DNA from: Ilyobacter_A sp963668015
GTDB lineage: Bacteria > Fusobacteriota > Fusobacteriia > Fusobacteriales > Fusobacteriaceae
Reading direction: 5' to 3'
DNA: 64,000 nt
Assembly: GCA_963668015.2 (NCBI GenBank)
Contig: CAXXCR010000028.1
Location: forward strand, 25,724 to 89,723
Shown piece after piece: positions 1-8,625 of this stretch. The position numbers and the translations under genes are program-made. Numbering within the stretch: the stretch's first letter is position 1; each line of letters begins with the position of its first letter. The notes beneath the pieces were generated by a model. That model did not search any database. It was not told where the DNA came from and worked only from the letters and a program-made list of their open reading frames with translations.

Positions 1-87
1 CCAGTGGGGAATTTCATCTGCAGGATTTAGCCTGCAGACACCGAATGTCCCATCAATCAGCTTTAAGATAATATCGTTTTTCTCCAT
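1..87 (-). CDS. ACT-domain protein, N-terminal 29 codons (partial)
   Basis: The reading frame begins at an ATG at 87-85 preceded by AGGAGG and runs off the left edge. The visible start, with the segment GTFGVCRLNPADEIPHW, resembles the beginning of small ACT-domain proteins of the COG3603 type, which are presumed amino-acid-binding regulators of unknown partner. The gene lies directly behind a ykkC-family riboswitch and its terminator, so its expression should respond to the ligand of that RNA. Only 29 residues are visible, so the family call is tentative and the rest of the protein, including any second ACT domain, cannot be assessed. Confidence 0.6.
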   Translation of the reverse strand, partial: MEKNDIILKLIDGTFGVCRLNPADEIPHW

Positions 88-114
88 ATATAATTCCTCC
101 TAAAAAATATAATA

Positions 115-157
115 AGAAAAGCCCGGGAGATGTCTTTAATCTCTCCCAGGCTTTTAT
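115..157 (-). terminator. Riboswitch expression-platform terminator
   Basis: On the minus strand AAAAGCCTGGGAGA pairs with TCTCCCGGGCTTTT around a short loop, followed by a T-rich tract. The left arm is the last conserved segment of the riboswitch aptamer, so aptamer folding and terminator folding exclude each other. Confidence 0.85.
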
Positions 158-236
158 CCTTCCGTGTACACAAATGTGCGTTTTCTCTCGGACCAGCCAG
201 AATTTTCTGCGGAACCCTAGAAAACTTTCTATTTTA
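128..236 (-). ncRNA. ykkC-family riboswitch (guanidine-I class or a ykkC subtype)
   Basis: Read on the minus strand, the leader carries the ordered conserved blocks of ykkC RNAs: CTAGGGTTCCG, then CTGGTCCGAGAG, then ACACGG, then GGATAAAAGCCTGGGAGA. The spacing and order match the family. Known ykkC subtypes sense guanidine, ppGpp, PRPP or nucleoside diphosphates; the sequence motifs alone do not let me assign the subtype. The 3' aptamer strand also forms the 5' arm of the terminator that follows, which predicts that ligand binding turns the gene on. Confidence 0.88.
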
Positions 237-386
237 TTTGAAGAAATTATAGTTTATTTTTACCTTGTTGTCAACGGATTTTATGTATTTGCAATACGGT
301 CTCGGTATATTTGAAACGCTTGAAACTCGGCCCTTGACTTATTGAAACCGTTTTTCGAAGTACACATAGAATATCTTCTAAATTAA

Positions 387-1091
387 TCAATATCCAAAAA
401 ATGGATCATTAATTATTTGTTTCCCCTTTATTTTCTGTGATTTGATAAATTTTTTTATATGCTTGATCATTTGAGGAGCACCGGATATGTAGTATAGTGC
501 ATCATTCCCGAGGCTTAAACACAAGTCTTTTACTGCAGATTCTGTTTCATCCTGACTTTTTAGGTATCGAATCGATATCTTTTCATTGTCTTTTGCTATC
601 TCATCAAGTTCATTCTGAAACATATATGAACCACGTGAGGCATATAAAAGGGTTACTTGATGTTGCCAGCCTTCGGTCTGCAGCTGTTTCATCAATGCAC
701 GAATTGGAGTAATTCCTATCCCGCCTGTAATAAAAACAAGAGGGGAGCTTTTTTTTGGAAGTTTAAACCATCCCACAGGTCCTCTAATTGAAACAGTATC
801 GCCTTCTTTAAGGTTTCTAAGGTTTTCTTTGAAACTGCTGGGCGAATCGCCAATTTTTGTTGCAACTTTCAAGACACCTTCATCAGGAGTTGATGCTATG
901 CTGAATGCACGCCATTTATTTCCGGCAACTTTATTATTCGGCATAGAAAATATCCCATGTTCACCGGGAACCCAGGTTAAATGATTTGGTATAGAAAAAT
1001 TAAACTCATAATAATCATCAGAGGGATTTACCGTGTTAATTAAAGATAAACTATTCTTTTTAAAGATACCCTTGAAATCTGAAAGTTTCAT
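387..1091 (-). CDS. FAD-binding FNR-type oxidoreductase
   Basis: A 234-residue flavin-dependent NAD(P)H oxidoreductase of the ferredoxin-NADP reductase superfamily. The FAD-binding signature RAFSIAS is near residue 61, GPVGWF near 104 binds the diphosphate, and GGIGITPIRA near 122 is the NAD(P)-binding glycine loop; the C-terminal SGAPQMI motif is also typical. No ferredoxin domain or haem domain is fused, so its electron partner is unknown. The ATG at 1091 has an AGGAGG five bases upstream. It stands alone; 1105-1385 on its 5' side shows no gene I can identify, although a short frame ending NGWRRNKL near 1160 could be a remnant. Confidence 0.85.
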   Translation of the reverse strand: MKLSDFKGIFKKNSLSLINTVNPSDDYYEFNFSIPNHLTWVPGEHGIFSMPNNKVAGNKWRAFSIASTPDEGVLKVATKIGDSPSSFKENLRNLKEGDTVSIRGPVGWFKLPKKSSPLVFITGGIGITPIRALMKQLQTEGWQHQVTLLYASRGSYMFQNELDEIAKDNEKISIRYLKSQDETESAVKDLCLSLGNDALYYISGAPQMIKHIKKFIKSQKIKGKQIINDPFFGY

Positions 1092-1385
1092 AATTACCTC
1101 CTATTCATTAAACAGTTGCAACAAGTATTTCGTACAATGTTAAAACGAGGGGAGAAAGCTTACAGTTTGTTTCGTCTCCAGCCATTCACTTGGATAGAAG
1201 AGGATGACCAGCTTGTCCAATCTATGTAATTTATTTATTCGGCAGAATAATATTTTTCATCTTTAATCGATTAAGGAAATTTTTGCTTTTTAACAACAGA
1301 TTTGGCTGCTGAAATTTGAGATTGCGTAAAATAAGCCTATCTGTTTTATACCCCTTTAATCACTTAAACCCTCCCAGTATATTAT

Positions 1386-2042
1386 TTAACCTCCATATCT
1401 CTCTAATAAAGATTTTAGCTTCTCTAGGTCATTGCCTGATAATATTTCTATATTCTTAGTTATTTTCTTTATGTTCCAATCCCACCACTTAGCTTCCAGT
1501 AACAGTTTTATGATTTCGTCGTCAAATCTCTTCTTTATTAATTTGGCTGGATTTCCACCCACTATAGAATACGGCTCAACATCTTTTGTAACGACTGATT
1601 TTGTAGCTATTATTGCTCCAGTTCCGATTTTGACACCGGGCATAATGGTAGCTCCCATTCCTATCCACACATCATTTTCTATTACCGTATTCCCTTTACT
1701 TGAAATATTTTTCAAGCTGTCCATCCCAGCTTCCCATCCATTGCCAAAAGCACCAAATGGGTAGGTGGTAAAACTATTAATGTTATGATTGGCACCATTC
1801 ATAATGAATTGAACCCCTGACGCAATTGCACAAAACTTTCCTATTATCAACTTGTCTCCGATAAAATCAAAATGATATAAAACATTATCCTCGAAATTTA
1901 ACGGAGATTTAAAATCATCATAATAAGTATAATCCCCGACTATAATATTAGGGTTTTTTATAATATTTTTCAAAAAACATAATCTCTTAACCCCGTTCAT
2001 CGGATATATCTCATCCTTTTCAGGTCCAAAATTTTTCTTCAT
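1386..2042 (-). CDS. Vat/CatB-type xenobiotic acetyltransferase
   Basis: An acetyl-CoA-dependent O-acetyltransferase of the left-handed beta-helix family that includes streptogramin (Vat) and chloramphenicol (CatB) acetyltransferases. The opening KKNFGPEKDEIYP, the segment ASGVQFIMNGANHNINSFTTYPF with the catalytic histidine, and the hexapeptide repeats around VIENDVWIGMGATIMPGVKIG are all family hallmarks. The start at 2042 is chosen over an upstream ATG at 2063 because a GGAG lies nine bases before it; this gives 218 residues, the usual family length. The true substrate cannot be read from the sequence. Such genes are common integron cargo, but no attC-like palindrome is visible next to this one. 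Confidence 0.87.
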   Translation of the reverse strand: MKKNFGPEKDEIYPMNGVKRLCFLKNIIKNPNIIVGDYTYYDDFKSPLNFEDNVLYHFDFIGDKLIIGKFCAIASGVQFIMNGANHNINSFTTYPFGAFGNGWEAGMDSLKNISSKGNTVIENDVWIGMGATIMPGVKIGTGAIIATKSVVTKDVEPYSIVGGNPAKLIKKRFDDEIIKLLLEAKWWDWNIKKITKNIEILSGNDLEKLKSLLERYGG

Positions 2043-2145
2043 GTAAACTCTTCTCCTATACAAATATTACTATTTTATTAACCTTGAAATTTTCATCAAT
2101 GCATATACCTATTTATCAATGCAAAACAATTAATTCTATTAACTA

Positions 2146-2436
2146 ACCTAAATTGCTGCTTTTAATGAAATATTGAATTTTTTGCAAGCACATAAAAACT
2201 TTTTTTGGGTCACGAATTACACTAATTGACACAAATGCAAAAAAAACCTTGGTCACAGAGTGGCACAGAGGGAAATGTTGAGTTTCGCAGAGTAAATAAA
2301 TCAGTTAGTAGTCAGTAATGAATAGAGAATAATTAAAATACCTATTCTCTGTTTTCTGTAATCTATAAACTGAGCCAAGATTTTCTCTGCCCAACTCTTG
2401 TTTTAAATCTCTGTGCAACTTTGCATCTAAATTTAT
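2146..2436. repeat. MITE-like repeat, family A copy 1 (right end lost)
   Basis: Begins with ACCTAAATTGCTGCTTTTA, matching the terminal inverted repeat of the IS982-family element at 36389. The interior holds the family-A blocks (GGTCACGAATTACAC, GGTCACAGAGTGGCACAGAG, AAATCTCTGTGCAAC). The right inverted repeat is missing: the repeat runs straight into the stop codon of the peptidase gene. The rest of 2064-2145 shows nothing recognisable. Confidence 0.75.
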
Positions 2437-3646
2437 AGCCCACGAACAAGTTCGTTAATTGCTTCAGCTATATCGATAATTTTATTGTAATCCACTATAT
2501 CCAAATTGTCCTTTGCCGTATGAGTTATATCCTGGCTTTCGATATTTTCAGTAAACCACTGTGAGGATACTGCTATGGCCGGCACCCCGTTTTGTATAAA
2601 AATACTATGATCTCCTTGAGGCCACTGAACCCCCTCGGTGATGTCAGGATGTTTATTAATTATTTCAGAAGACTTATCCTTGATAATATCCGGCAAATCA
2701 AAAAGCGAGAATGCAGATTTGCCCTCTTTATAGGCAGCTCCGTCGATATTGATATTAAGCAAAATATTGCCAAACTTGCCCTGATTTTCTGCTATATATT
2801 TCATTTGACCAGGGACGGCATAATAATCCTCTCCGTTGAAGGCGACTATTTCAATCTGTTTGTTACCTGAATAATCACTCAAGAGTTCGGCCAAAATCAA
2901 TAAAACGGTAACCCCTGTAGCATTGTCTATTGCACCTGGTGTTCCTTTTTTTGCGTCGATGTGAGCCGTGATAACTATTCTTTTAGGGCTATCTTCGCCT
3001 TTCTTTCCAACTATATTGTACCCCTTGCCGGGTATTCTTTTGGAAACTGAATTCAGGGTAACCTGCTTCCCAATATACGGTAAAAGTTTCTTCCCCTCTT
3101 CCTCGGTCATATACACTGAGGGAATATCAAAGTCACCATCTTCTATAAGCGGGAATGGATACCCCCCTCCTGCAAGTGCGGCATTTCTGCCTGTAGCACA
3201 GATGATGGCTTTTGCCTTGCTCTCTTCTAAGAGGGATACTATTTGCCGGTGTTCCTCAGGGTTGTAAAACACAAAGTTTTTAGGCATAAGCTGTTCCTTG
3301 GCGATTTCCCCGTACAAGAGTAGTATCTTATCTTGGAAATCCCCTTTTTTAATCCTGAAATATCTGAAGCTTTGACCAGTTCCGCGCTTCCTGAAAATCC
3401 CAGGGAATACGGGCTGACAAGGACTTCAATATCAGTATTATCTACTTTTAAACTAGCCCCTCCGTCAAACCAGTCCACGGCACTGAATTCCTGCGAAAGA
3501 GTTGTCCATCCAAATGATGATAGCGTGTTTTTAAAATATTCAGTCGCCTGCCTATTTCCCTTACTACCTACACAGCGTTCTGAAATGTCAACACATAGTT
3601 TTTTCATATGAGCAAGACTATGTTCATACAGCAAGTGTTTTTTCAT
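2433..3646 (-). pseudogene. M28-family zinc aminopeptidase, frameshifted
   Basis: Two overlapping frames together encode one M28 metallopeptidase. The N-terminal frame (3646 to 3239) covers about 107 residues before leaving the family sequence; the C-terminal frame (3347 region to 2433) carries the metal-binding motifs VITAHIDAKK and GAIDNATG, the glutamate segment AFNGEDYY and the late histidine region GDHSIFIQNG. The switch is needed at an A6G4 run near 3338-3347 and equals a one-base loss. The full protein would be about 390 residues. The upstream ATG at 3646 has AGGAGG. It is probably inactive unless slippage restores the frame. A family-A repeat abuts its stop codon. Confidence 0.75.
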
Positions 3647-3789
3647 CCAGATTCCTCCTTTTTAAGACAAGCCAATTGCACCTAATGTTATCGTCTGTTG
3701 CCGACAACTTATTATGTGGCTTAATTGATGGAAACTTATCATAAACTACCCTGAGTAATTCTTTATATCTCTAATTCTATTACAACTGC

Positions 3790-4221
3790 TTAAGAAATCT
3801 CCTTGTCCGACAATGCCAACCACCAAAGGGCAGCGCCACCTATAAGATTAAGTCCGTCCCCGAGTAAGCCTGATGCGATTCCTGATATAAGAATAATGAA
3901 AAATACCGCTATCCCGCTTTCGTAAAGCGCCAGGAACCCAAACAAGATATACAGGCCTACTATAATATTTAAAAATGGTATTAATAATAAAAGCATGACC
4001 CACCATGAAAGCCCGCATATATTTAATATTAAATATATATTGAGGATAGGTATAAATGCAAAATATGCAATATCACTCTCCGCCTTTTTAGCCAGGAAAT
4101 AAAATGGAGTGGTCCCTGCTAAGTAACTAATTAATCCTATTACAAAAAATACATAATCGTACCTGTTCTGGATCTCCTCTTGTTTAAATATTGAATTATT
4201 GTTAACTGGGATATAGCTCAA
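3790..4221 (-). CDS. Small multi-pass membrane protein (DUF5684-like), start altered by a repeat
   Basis: About 143 residues with four or five hydrophobic segments. The block AFIPILNIYLILNICG followed by WWVMLLLLIPFLNIIVG resembles DUF5684 proteins, whose function is unknown. No ATG exists near the start; the only plausible initiator is a TTG at 4221 that lies inside the terminal repeat of the adjoining MITE-like element, with no good ribosome site. The repeat has therefore probably replaced the original start, and the gene may be poorly translated or dead. It is followed by about 140 bases (3650-3789) that contain an imperfect hairpin. Confidence 0.5.
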   Translation of the reverse strand: MSYIPVNNNSIFKQEEIQNRYDYVFFVIGLISYLAGTTPFYFLAKKAESDIAYFAFIPILNIYLILNICGLSWWVMLLLLIPFLNIIVGLYILFGFLALYESGIAVFFIILISGIASGLLGDGLNLIGGAALWWLALSDKEIS

Positions 4222-4558
4222 GTTGCTGCTTAGAATTATTGCCGTAAATTACTGAATTTTTTTCAAGTATATAAAAACCTTTTTTGGTCACGAATCGCAC
4301 GAATGGACACAAATAGAAAATCAAAACCCTGGCCACAGAGTTGCACAGAGGAAAAGAGTGAGTTTCACAGAGGGTTAGTGAAAAGCTTTAATTTTCAAGG
4401 TTTTGAATTATTCGAGAGATTAGTGTAATTCGTGACAAAGAATAAATCTTTTGACTTAAGGATTTCTCTGTGAAGCTCATGTTTTAAATCTCCGTGAAAC
4501 TCTGTGTCCAAAAAGGTTGTCATAAATTCAATATTTTATTACAGGCAGCAACTTAGCT
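4216..4558. repeat. MITE-like repeat, family A copy 2
   Basis: Left end CTCAAGTTGCTGCTTAG and right end CAGGCAGCAACTTAG form terminal inverted repeats. Inside are inverted GTCACGAAT and ATTCGTGAC blocks and several CACAGAG/CTCTGTG blocks, so the whole element can fold back on itself. No clean target duplication is visible. It overlaps the start of the membrane-protein gene and borders the integron cassette region. Confidence 0.82.
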
Positions 4559-4637
4559 TAATATAATGAATTATGTCACCACTAAAAAATGATAAATTTT
4601 GGAAATGACTTTTTACATATTGTTCGATGGTTTATCA

Positions 4638-5159
4638 TTATTTAGCCTCTAAGTTAATCCAATATCTGCGAGTTATTTCACCTTCAAACTCGATTTTATC
4701 GTATAATATTCCGTTTGCGTTTTCTATTGTCTTTGCTGATGCGATGTTGCTTTCTTCGCAAGTTACTAAGATTTTTTTGTACCCTTTTGATCTGATAGTC
4801 TCCAATAACATCATTAACATTTTACCAGCATACCCTTTCTGCCTTTCCGATGGACGGATGCCGTAACCGATGTGCCCGCCATTGTGAAGCAGGTCATCGT
4901 TGAGTTCGTGTCTGAAATGTATGGCGCCTAATATTCTCTTTTTATCGACTAAAAAATAAAGTGTCGACGGAACAAGCCCCTTCTTGTAGATTTCATCCGA
5001 CTCCTCCATTGCCCACCTACTTAATAAATCTTGAAAATTCTCTTTTTCTATCCCAGCAGCCCAGGGTACAATTCTTTCACCTGAAAGTTCCCATTCGTTA
5101 ATGTAGTTTGAATAGGCTGACTCAGATATCCTGTTATACTTTACTATTTTTAGTCCCAT
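4638..5159 (-). CDS. GNAT-family N-acetyltransferase (integron cassette)
   Basis: A 173-residue acetyl-CoA-dependent N-acetyltransferase. The acetyl-CoA loop is in IGYGIRPSERQKGYAGKMLM near residues 98-117, with the usual RxxGYA variant; the later SNIASAKTIENANG is the conserved GNAT helix. The ATG at 5159 has GGAGG seven bases upstream. An attC-like palindrome lies immediately upstream (5208-5300), so the gene is the most distal cassette that can still be recognised. Its own downstream attC is not visible and was probably lost where the family-A repeat inserted. The substrate cannot be predicted. Confidence 0.85.
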   Translation of the reverse strand: MGLKIVKYNRISESAYSNYINEWELSGERIVPWAAGIEKENFQDLLSRWAMEESDEIYKKGLVPSTLYFLVDKKRILGAIHFRHELNDDLLHNGGHIGYGIRPSERQKGYAGKMLMMLLETIRSKGYKKILVTCEESNIASAKTIENANGILYDKIEFEGEITRRYWINLEAK

Positions 5160-5207
5160 AACATCCCTCCAGCTTCAATCCTTATCCATGACTATAAAGA
5201 GAATTTT

Positions 5208-5300
5208 ACATAACGTCTTGCGAATATGCGAATTTGCCGTCGGGAGTTTTCGACCAGAGGCAATTTGGGTGGAGGCGAAGCCGCATATTCGCTGTTGTGA
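5208..5300 (-). other. attC-like integron recombination site
   Basis: Bounded on the plus strand by ACATAAC and GTTGTGA, approximate attC core sites. The arms GCGAATATGCG and CGCATATTCGC are perfectly complementary, and the inner AATTTGCC/GGCAATTT pair is shared with the site at 5815. It lies between two minus-strand cassette genes. Confidence 0.8.
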
Positions 5301-5312
5301 GCAGTAATTATA

Positions 5313-5783
5313 TCAGTTGACGACTACTTTCTTCAGATAATCTTCAATATTTAGATCAGAAATAGTTTTATACGATAATGTATCTTTATTGGAACGTTTA
5401 TTCATAATCCCCAGAACAAATGATTTTTTATATTTCTCAATGGCTTCAACACTTTCCCATTGATATAAACCTTGCCAATAACCTGTTTCCCAATCAATCA
5501 TCCATAGTTTGTCTCTAAAGCCTGGAAATCCAGCAATTAATGGTATTGGAATTCTTGATAATTTAATATTTTTTGCGTGACCATATTTTTTAAATTTGAA
5601 TCTTACAATAAAAATTGAACCAACAGCGGCATTTTTCTTTTGTTTAAGCTTCATATGTCGAAAAATTTTAAATTTAATTCCATCTTCCATTAAAACATTT
5701 TTGTTGTAGTATTTTTTAGGAAATCTTAGTTTAAAAGAAACAACATAAAAAATAGTTCTAATTAAAGAAAACAAAACGGTCAT
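5313..5783 (-). CDS. Uncharacterised cassette protein, possibly monooxygenase-like (ABM fold)
   Basis: About 156 residues, with a hydrophobic N-terminus and a basic middle section. The segment GFRDKLWMIDWETGYWQGLYQWES followed by a helix ending KKSFVLGIMNKRS recalls dimeric alpha-beta barrel monooxygenase-like proteins, but the resemblance is weak and I do not assign a function. The start at 5783 is chosen because AGGAGA lies eight bases upstream, while the ATG at 5792 overlaps that site. It is flanked on both sides by attC-like palindromes and so forms a complete single-gene cassette. Confidence 0.65.
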   Translation of the reverse strand: MTVLFSLIRTIFYVVSFKLRFPKKYYNKNVLMEDGIKFKIFRHMKLKQKKNAAVGSIFIVRFKFKKYGHAKNIKLSRIPIPLIAGFPGFRDKLWMIDWETGYWQGLYQWESVEAIEKYKKSFVLGIMNKRSNKDTLSYKTISDLNIEDYLKKVVVN

Positions 5784-5814
5784 TTTGATCATCTCCTATT
5801 TGTTTTAATATTGC

Positions 5815-5894
5815 GCACAACGATTTTCGGATAAAAGAAGTTGCCGAAGGCAATTTGGACGAAGCGAGGCGTGGTCTTTTATCCGCTGTTATAT
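5815..5894 (-). other. attC-like integron recombination site
   Basis: Bounded by GCACAAC and GTTATAT on the plus strand. The arms CGGATAAAAG and CTTTTATCCG are perfectly complementary, and the inner GTTGCC/GGCAA hairpin resembles that of the site at 5208. This is the clearest of the palindromes. Confidence 0.85.
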
Positions 5895-5920
5895 GAAGTT
5901 ATGACTTGTTCGATTCATAG

Positions 5921-7363
5921 TTACTTATTTTCGGTTATATTCTTTCCTTTCCCAAAATTGCCAGTTTTAAGGAATTTTTCCAATCGTTCCTCTCTTTCTT
6001 TTGTAATCCGTTTTTCTTCAAAAGTTATTAGTTTTTTTTCCAGTTTCTTGCTTTTAAATAAAATTCTCATAACTGCGGCGCTTCCGCCAGTTGAAATATA
6101 ATCAAACATTTTATTCTTCTTGTAAAAATCATAATCCGCTCGAAGCATCAGACCATTTCTAGCAACCAGATCACGAAATGTCCAAGTGACGCCACGAGTG
6201 GTAAACCTGTCTGCAATCTGCCATTTTTCCTCTACGGCTCGGTCCAAATCTTCCACTGTTTGGCGTACTGCATTTGCAAAATTTGGGTCATTACTATCGC
6301 CTTCAGTTAGAGCTGCAATACATTTCGTCCCTGTTTTATCCAGGATAGCCCCTAAATACCATGCTGCGTTTTTACCTTGAGGTCCTCCTCCAGTGGCTAT
6401 GGCAAAGCCATATTTACCCTTCAAGGATGGACGGTGAGCCATTCCCCATGTTCGATCAAGAAATGCTTTTAAGTGACAATCTATCATTCCTGAAGCACAA
6501 TTACCTACGTACACAATACCGTCAACTTCATGCATTCTCCTTTTTATTTTTTCATACTCGTCTTTAAGAACACAGATACCTTCTACTTTGAAGTCACAAA
6601 GATAGCATCCAATACAGGGACTAACTTTGTAATCTTCTAATTCTATAAGTTCCACCTTATTTCGTGAGTACCTGTTGATAGATTTAACTATGGATGCACC
6701 AGCTGGGTCTTCAGATATCCTGTTACCAGTTATAACCAGAATGGTCTTATTGCCATCTTCCTCTGCTTTGGGACCATCTACTTCAAAACCTTTCCCACGA
6801 TTCAAGGGGGAAAGATAAGCTCGGTCTAAATAAGCACTTTCTTTCGCAGGAACATATCCATCTTCCAAAGCACGGTTAATTTTTCCCGCAAGAACCCGAC
6901 AGCTATCCTCTGTTTCTTCTTCATCAACGTATCCAAAAAGAGGATTCCCTTCTGCTGATACATCACCAATATAGCCAAACCCCAACTGCTCGCTTACAAA
7001 TCTGACTCTACTAAAAATGTAATCATCCATGACACGGACAGACGTCATGACCGAAGCGGCTATTTTCCCCGTAAAATCATAACCTTCCTGGGTAAATAGT
7101 TTATCAAAAAGATACTGCATCTGAACGGGAACAAACCAAATCCAAGCTCCAAAAGTCCAGACAACCACATCGGCTTCCTTCATTTTTTCCACAATTTTAA
7201 GGAATGCAGGTTCCGCTTCTGTTGGATCAGATGATAACCTTGCTTTTACTACGTCTACAAATTCGTAGTCGTAATCGAGGAAACGAGACATGTACAACGC
7301 AGTAGATAAACTTGCGCTTTTCTTACCTCTTGGGCTGCCACATAGAAAAAGTACTTTTTTCAT
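5921..7363 (-). CDS. Two-domain NADPH-dependent FMN reductase / iron-sulfur flavoprotein (cassette)
   Basis: A 480-residue protein built from two flavodoxin-like domains. The first starts with KVLFLCGSPRGKKSAS (FMN phosphate loop) and has a WIWFVPVQMQYLFDKLF helix. The second, from about residue 205, contains CIGCYLCDFKVEGIC, the compact cysteine motif of iron-sulfur flavoproteins, then GIVYVGNCASGMIDCHLKAFLDR. The C-terminal 70 residues are basic and lack a known domain. It would transfer electrons between reduced pyridine nucleotide or ferredoxin and an unknown acceptor. GGAGGG precedes the ATG at 7363. It lies between two attC-like sites; at 1.4 kb it is long for a cassette. Confidence 0.82.
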   Translation of the reverse strand: MKKVLFLCGSPRGKKSASLSTALYMSRFLDYDYEFVDVVKARLSSDPTEAEPAFLKIVEKMKEADVVVWTFGAWIWFVPVQMQYLFDKLFTQEGYDFTGKIAASVMTSVRVMDDYIFSRVRFVSEQLGFGYIGDVSAEGNPLFGYVDEEETEDSCRVLAGKINRALEDGYVPAKESAYLDRAYLSPLNRGKGFEVDGPKAEEDGNKTILVITGNRISEDPAGASIVKSINRYSRNKVELIELEDYKVSPCIGCYLCDFKVEGICVLKDEYEKIKRRMHEVDGIVYVGNCASGMIDCHLKAFLDRTWGMAHRPSLKGKYGFAIATGGGPQGKNAAWYLGAILDKTGTKCIAALTEGDSNDPNFANAVRQTVEDLDRAVEEKWQIADRFTTRGVTWTFRDLVARNGLMLRADYDFYKKNKMFDYISTGGSAAVMRILFKSKKLEKKLITFEEKRITKEREERLEKFLKTGNFGKGKNITENK

Positions 7364-7410
7364 AATTCTTTCCCTCCTCTTATTTCTAATATTTTGAAGT
7401 CACTAATTTC

Positions 7411-7481
7411 ATATAACGTTTCGCCTGTTTACGACGCAACAATTTACCGCTACCTGTTGTGTTGGAAAAAGGCTGTTAAAT
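7411..7481 (-). other. attC-like integron recombination site
   Basis: Bounded by ATATAAC and GTTAAAT on the plus strand (the second fits GTTRRRY exactly in the opposite orientation). The outer arms CGCCTG and AGGCTG are only partly complementary, so this is a diverged copy. It is supported by its position between two cassette genes and by the neighbouring sites. Confidence 0.65.
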
Positions 7482-7499
7482 GAAGTTGGCAACATTTTT

Positions 7500-8456
7500 T
7501 TAGTACTGAACTATTTTTTTACCCTCGAATAAGATTTTCGGAATTTCAACGTCCTTAGACAGTGGGTGATTAGCTAATAATAATCTAATATTTCTCACAG
7601 CTGTATAAACATTATGCATCAGCTTCTTCTGATCTATCCAAATTTGTTCATCATACACATTCTCGTATAACTGGTGAGCTGGCTTTTGTCTAATTTTTCT
7701 AAGTTTTTTCAATGGTTTTATTATGTTTTCTTCTATATCATCCGCCTGAACATTTTGCTTAAACCAGTCTTTCATTAATACTAGTGTACCCTTATTAAAC
7801 CCTTCCTCTGATTTCCTTTCAACACCTCTAATAAGGTGAGCATCTTGAGTAAATGTATCAGGTTCCAAATTATTGACAACAAGCTTTTCCAAGGTATTGA
7901 TAAAGTTGTAATAGTTGTCTCTCGTCGGTAATAAAACGATATGATAATTAATAGGTCTATCCTCTTTGTTCATTGTGTTATATTTGAACTCTTCTTTATA
8001 CAGTTTTGGAATTTCAATACTCTCACACATTTTATTGATAACATGAATTTCCATTAATAGAGCATCAAATATAGATATATTCTCAACCCATTCTCCATGT
8101 ATTAGATTTTTTATAAACCCATTATTAGGATGGTATTCCTCAGTATTCTCTAATAAATATGAATACCAATGTCCTTGCGCTTTCTTTGATATTTTTGCGA
8201 GATCAGATGCAAATGCAACAATAGCTCTTCTTTCAGGATTCTTGTTTTCATATGCAAGACCGAAGTTCTTAATATATTCGCTTTCTGTATTCTCATCATA
8301 ATACTCATCTTTGATTGAAATTTTCCCACGATATCCTGAATAAAATACATAGTATTTGGGATTGTTAAAATAACGTTCAAGAACATGAACATCAAAATAA
8401 ACAACTTTAAAATAGTTACCACCTGCTATGTCTTCAAATATGTTTTGCATTATCAT
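7500..8456 (-). CDS. Unknown cassette protein with a HEPN-like RX4H motif
   Basis: The protein has 318 residues when started at the ATG at 8456, which follows AAGGAG by a few bases; an extension to 8531 would read into the attC-like site and is rejected. I do not recognise the family. Near the C-terminus, KKLRKIRQKPAHQLYEN contains RQKPAH, an RX4H arrangement like the catalytic motif of HEPN ribonucleases, followed by a helix-rich tail. Much of the rest is predicted helical with conserved-looking aromatic residues. If the motif is real, an RNase or toxin-like role would fit integron cargo, but this is only a hypothesis. Confidence 0.6.
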   Translation of the reverse strand: MIMQNIFEDIAGGNYFKVVYFDVHVLERYFNNPKYYVFYSGYRGKISIKDEYYDENTESEYIKNFGLAYENKNPERRAIVAFASDLAKISKKAQGHWYSYLLENTEEYHPNNGFIKNLIHGEWVENISIFDALLMEIHVINKMCESIEIPKLYKEEFKYNTMNKEDRPINYHIVLLPTRDNYYNFINTLEKLVVNNLEPDTFTQDAHLIRGVERKSEEGFNKGTLVLMKDWFKQNVQADDIEENIIKPLKKLRKIRQKPAHQLYENVYDEQIWIDQKKLMHNVYTAVRNIRLLLANHPLSKDVEIPKILFEGKKIVQY

Positions 8457-8492
8457 ATTTTCTCCTTCATCAATACTTATGTTGCCAATTTC

Positions 8493-8619
8493 ATTTAACG
8501 TTTCCGTGATTCGCGATCGTGCCTTGTTCACATATAGATAAAATGAATATTTTTACCAATATATATCTAAAATTAACTCCCAATTACTCGAGGGCATGTC
8601 GCTAATCATCGTGTTATGT
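8493..8619 (-). other. attC-like integron recombination site (long form)
   Basis: Bounded by ATTTAAC and GTTATGT on the plus strand. The outer arms GTGATTCGCGATCGTGCC and GGCATGTCGCTAATCATC pair with a few mismatches around a long AT-rich loop. At 127 bp it is comparable to long VCR-type sites. Confidence 0.75.
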
Positions 8620-8625
8620 GAAGTT

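Noticed and set aside
35..1385. Extending the integron array to the FNR-like and Vat-like genes
   Set aside because: Their cargo type would fit, but no attC-like palindrome is visible at 1105-1385 or 2064-2145.
3665..3740. Imperfect hairpin upstream of the M28 gene as a seventh attC site
   Set aside because: AAGCCA...TGGCTT arms pair, but no GTTRRRY or RYYYAAC core is in the right place and the inner arms mismatch; not counted as part of the integron.
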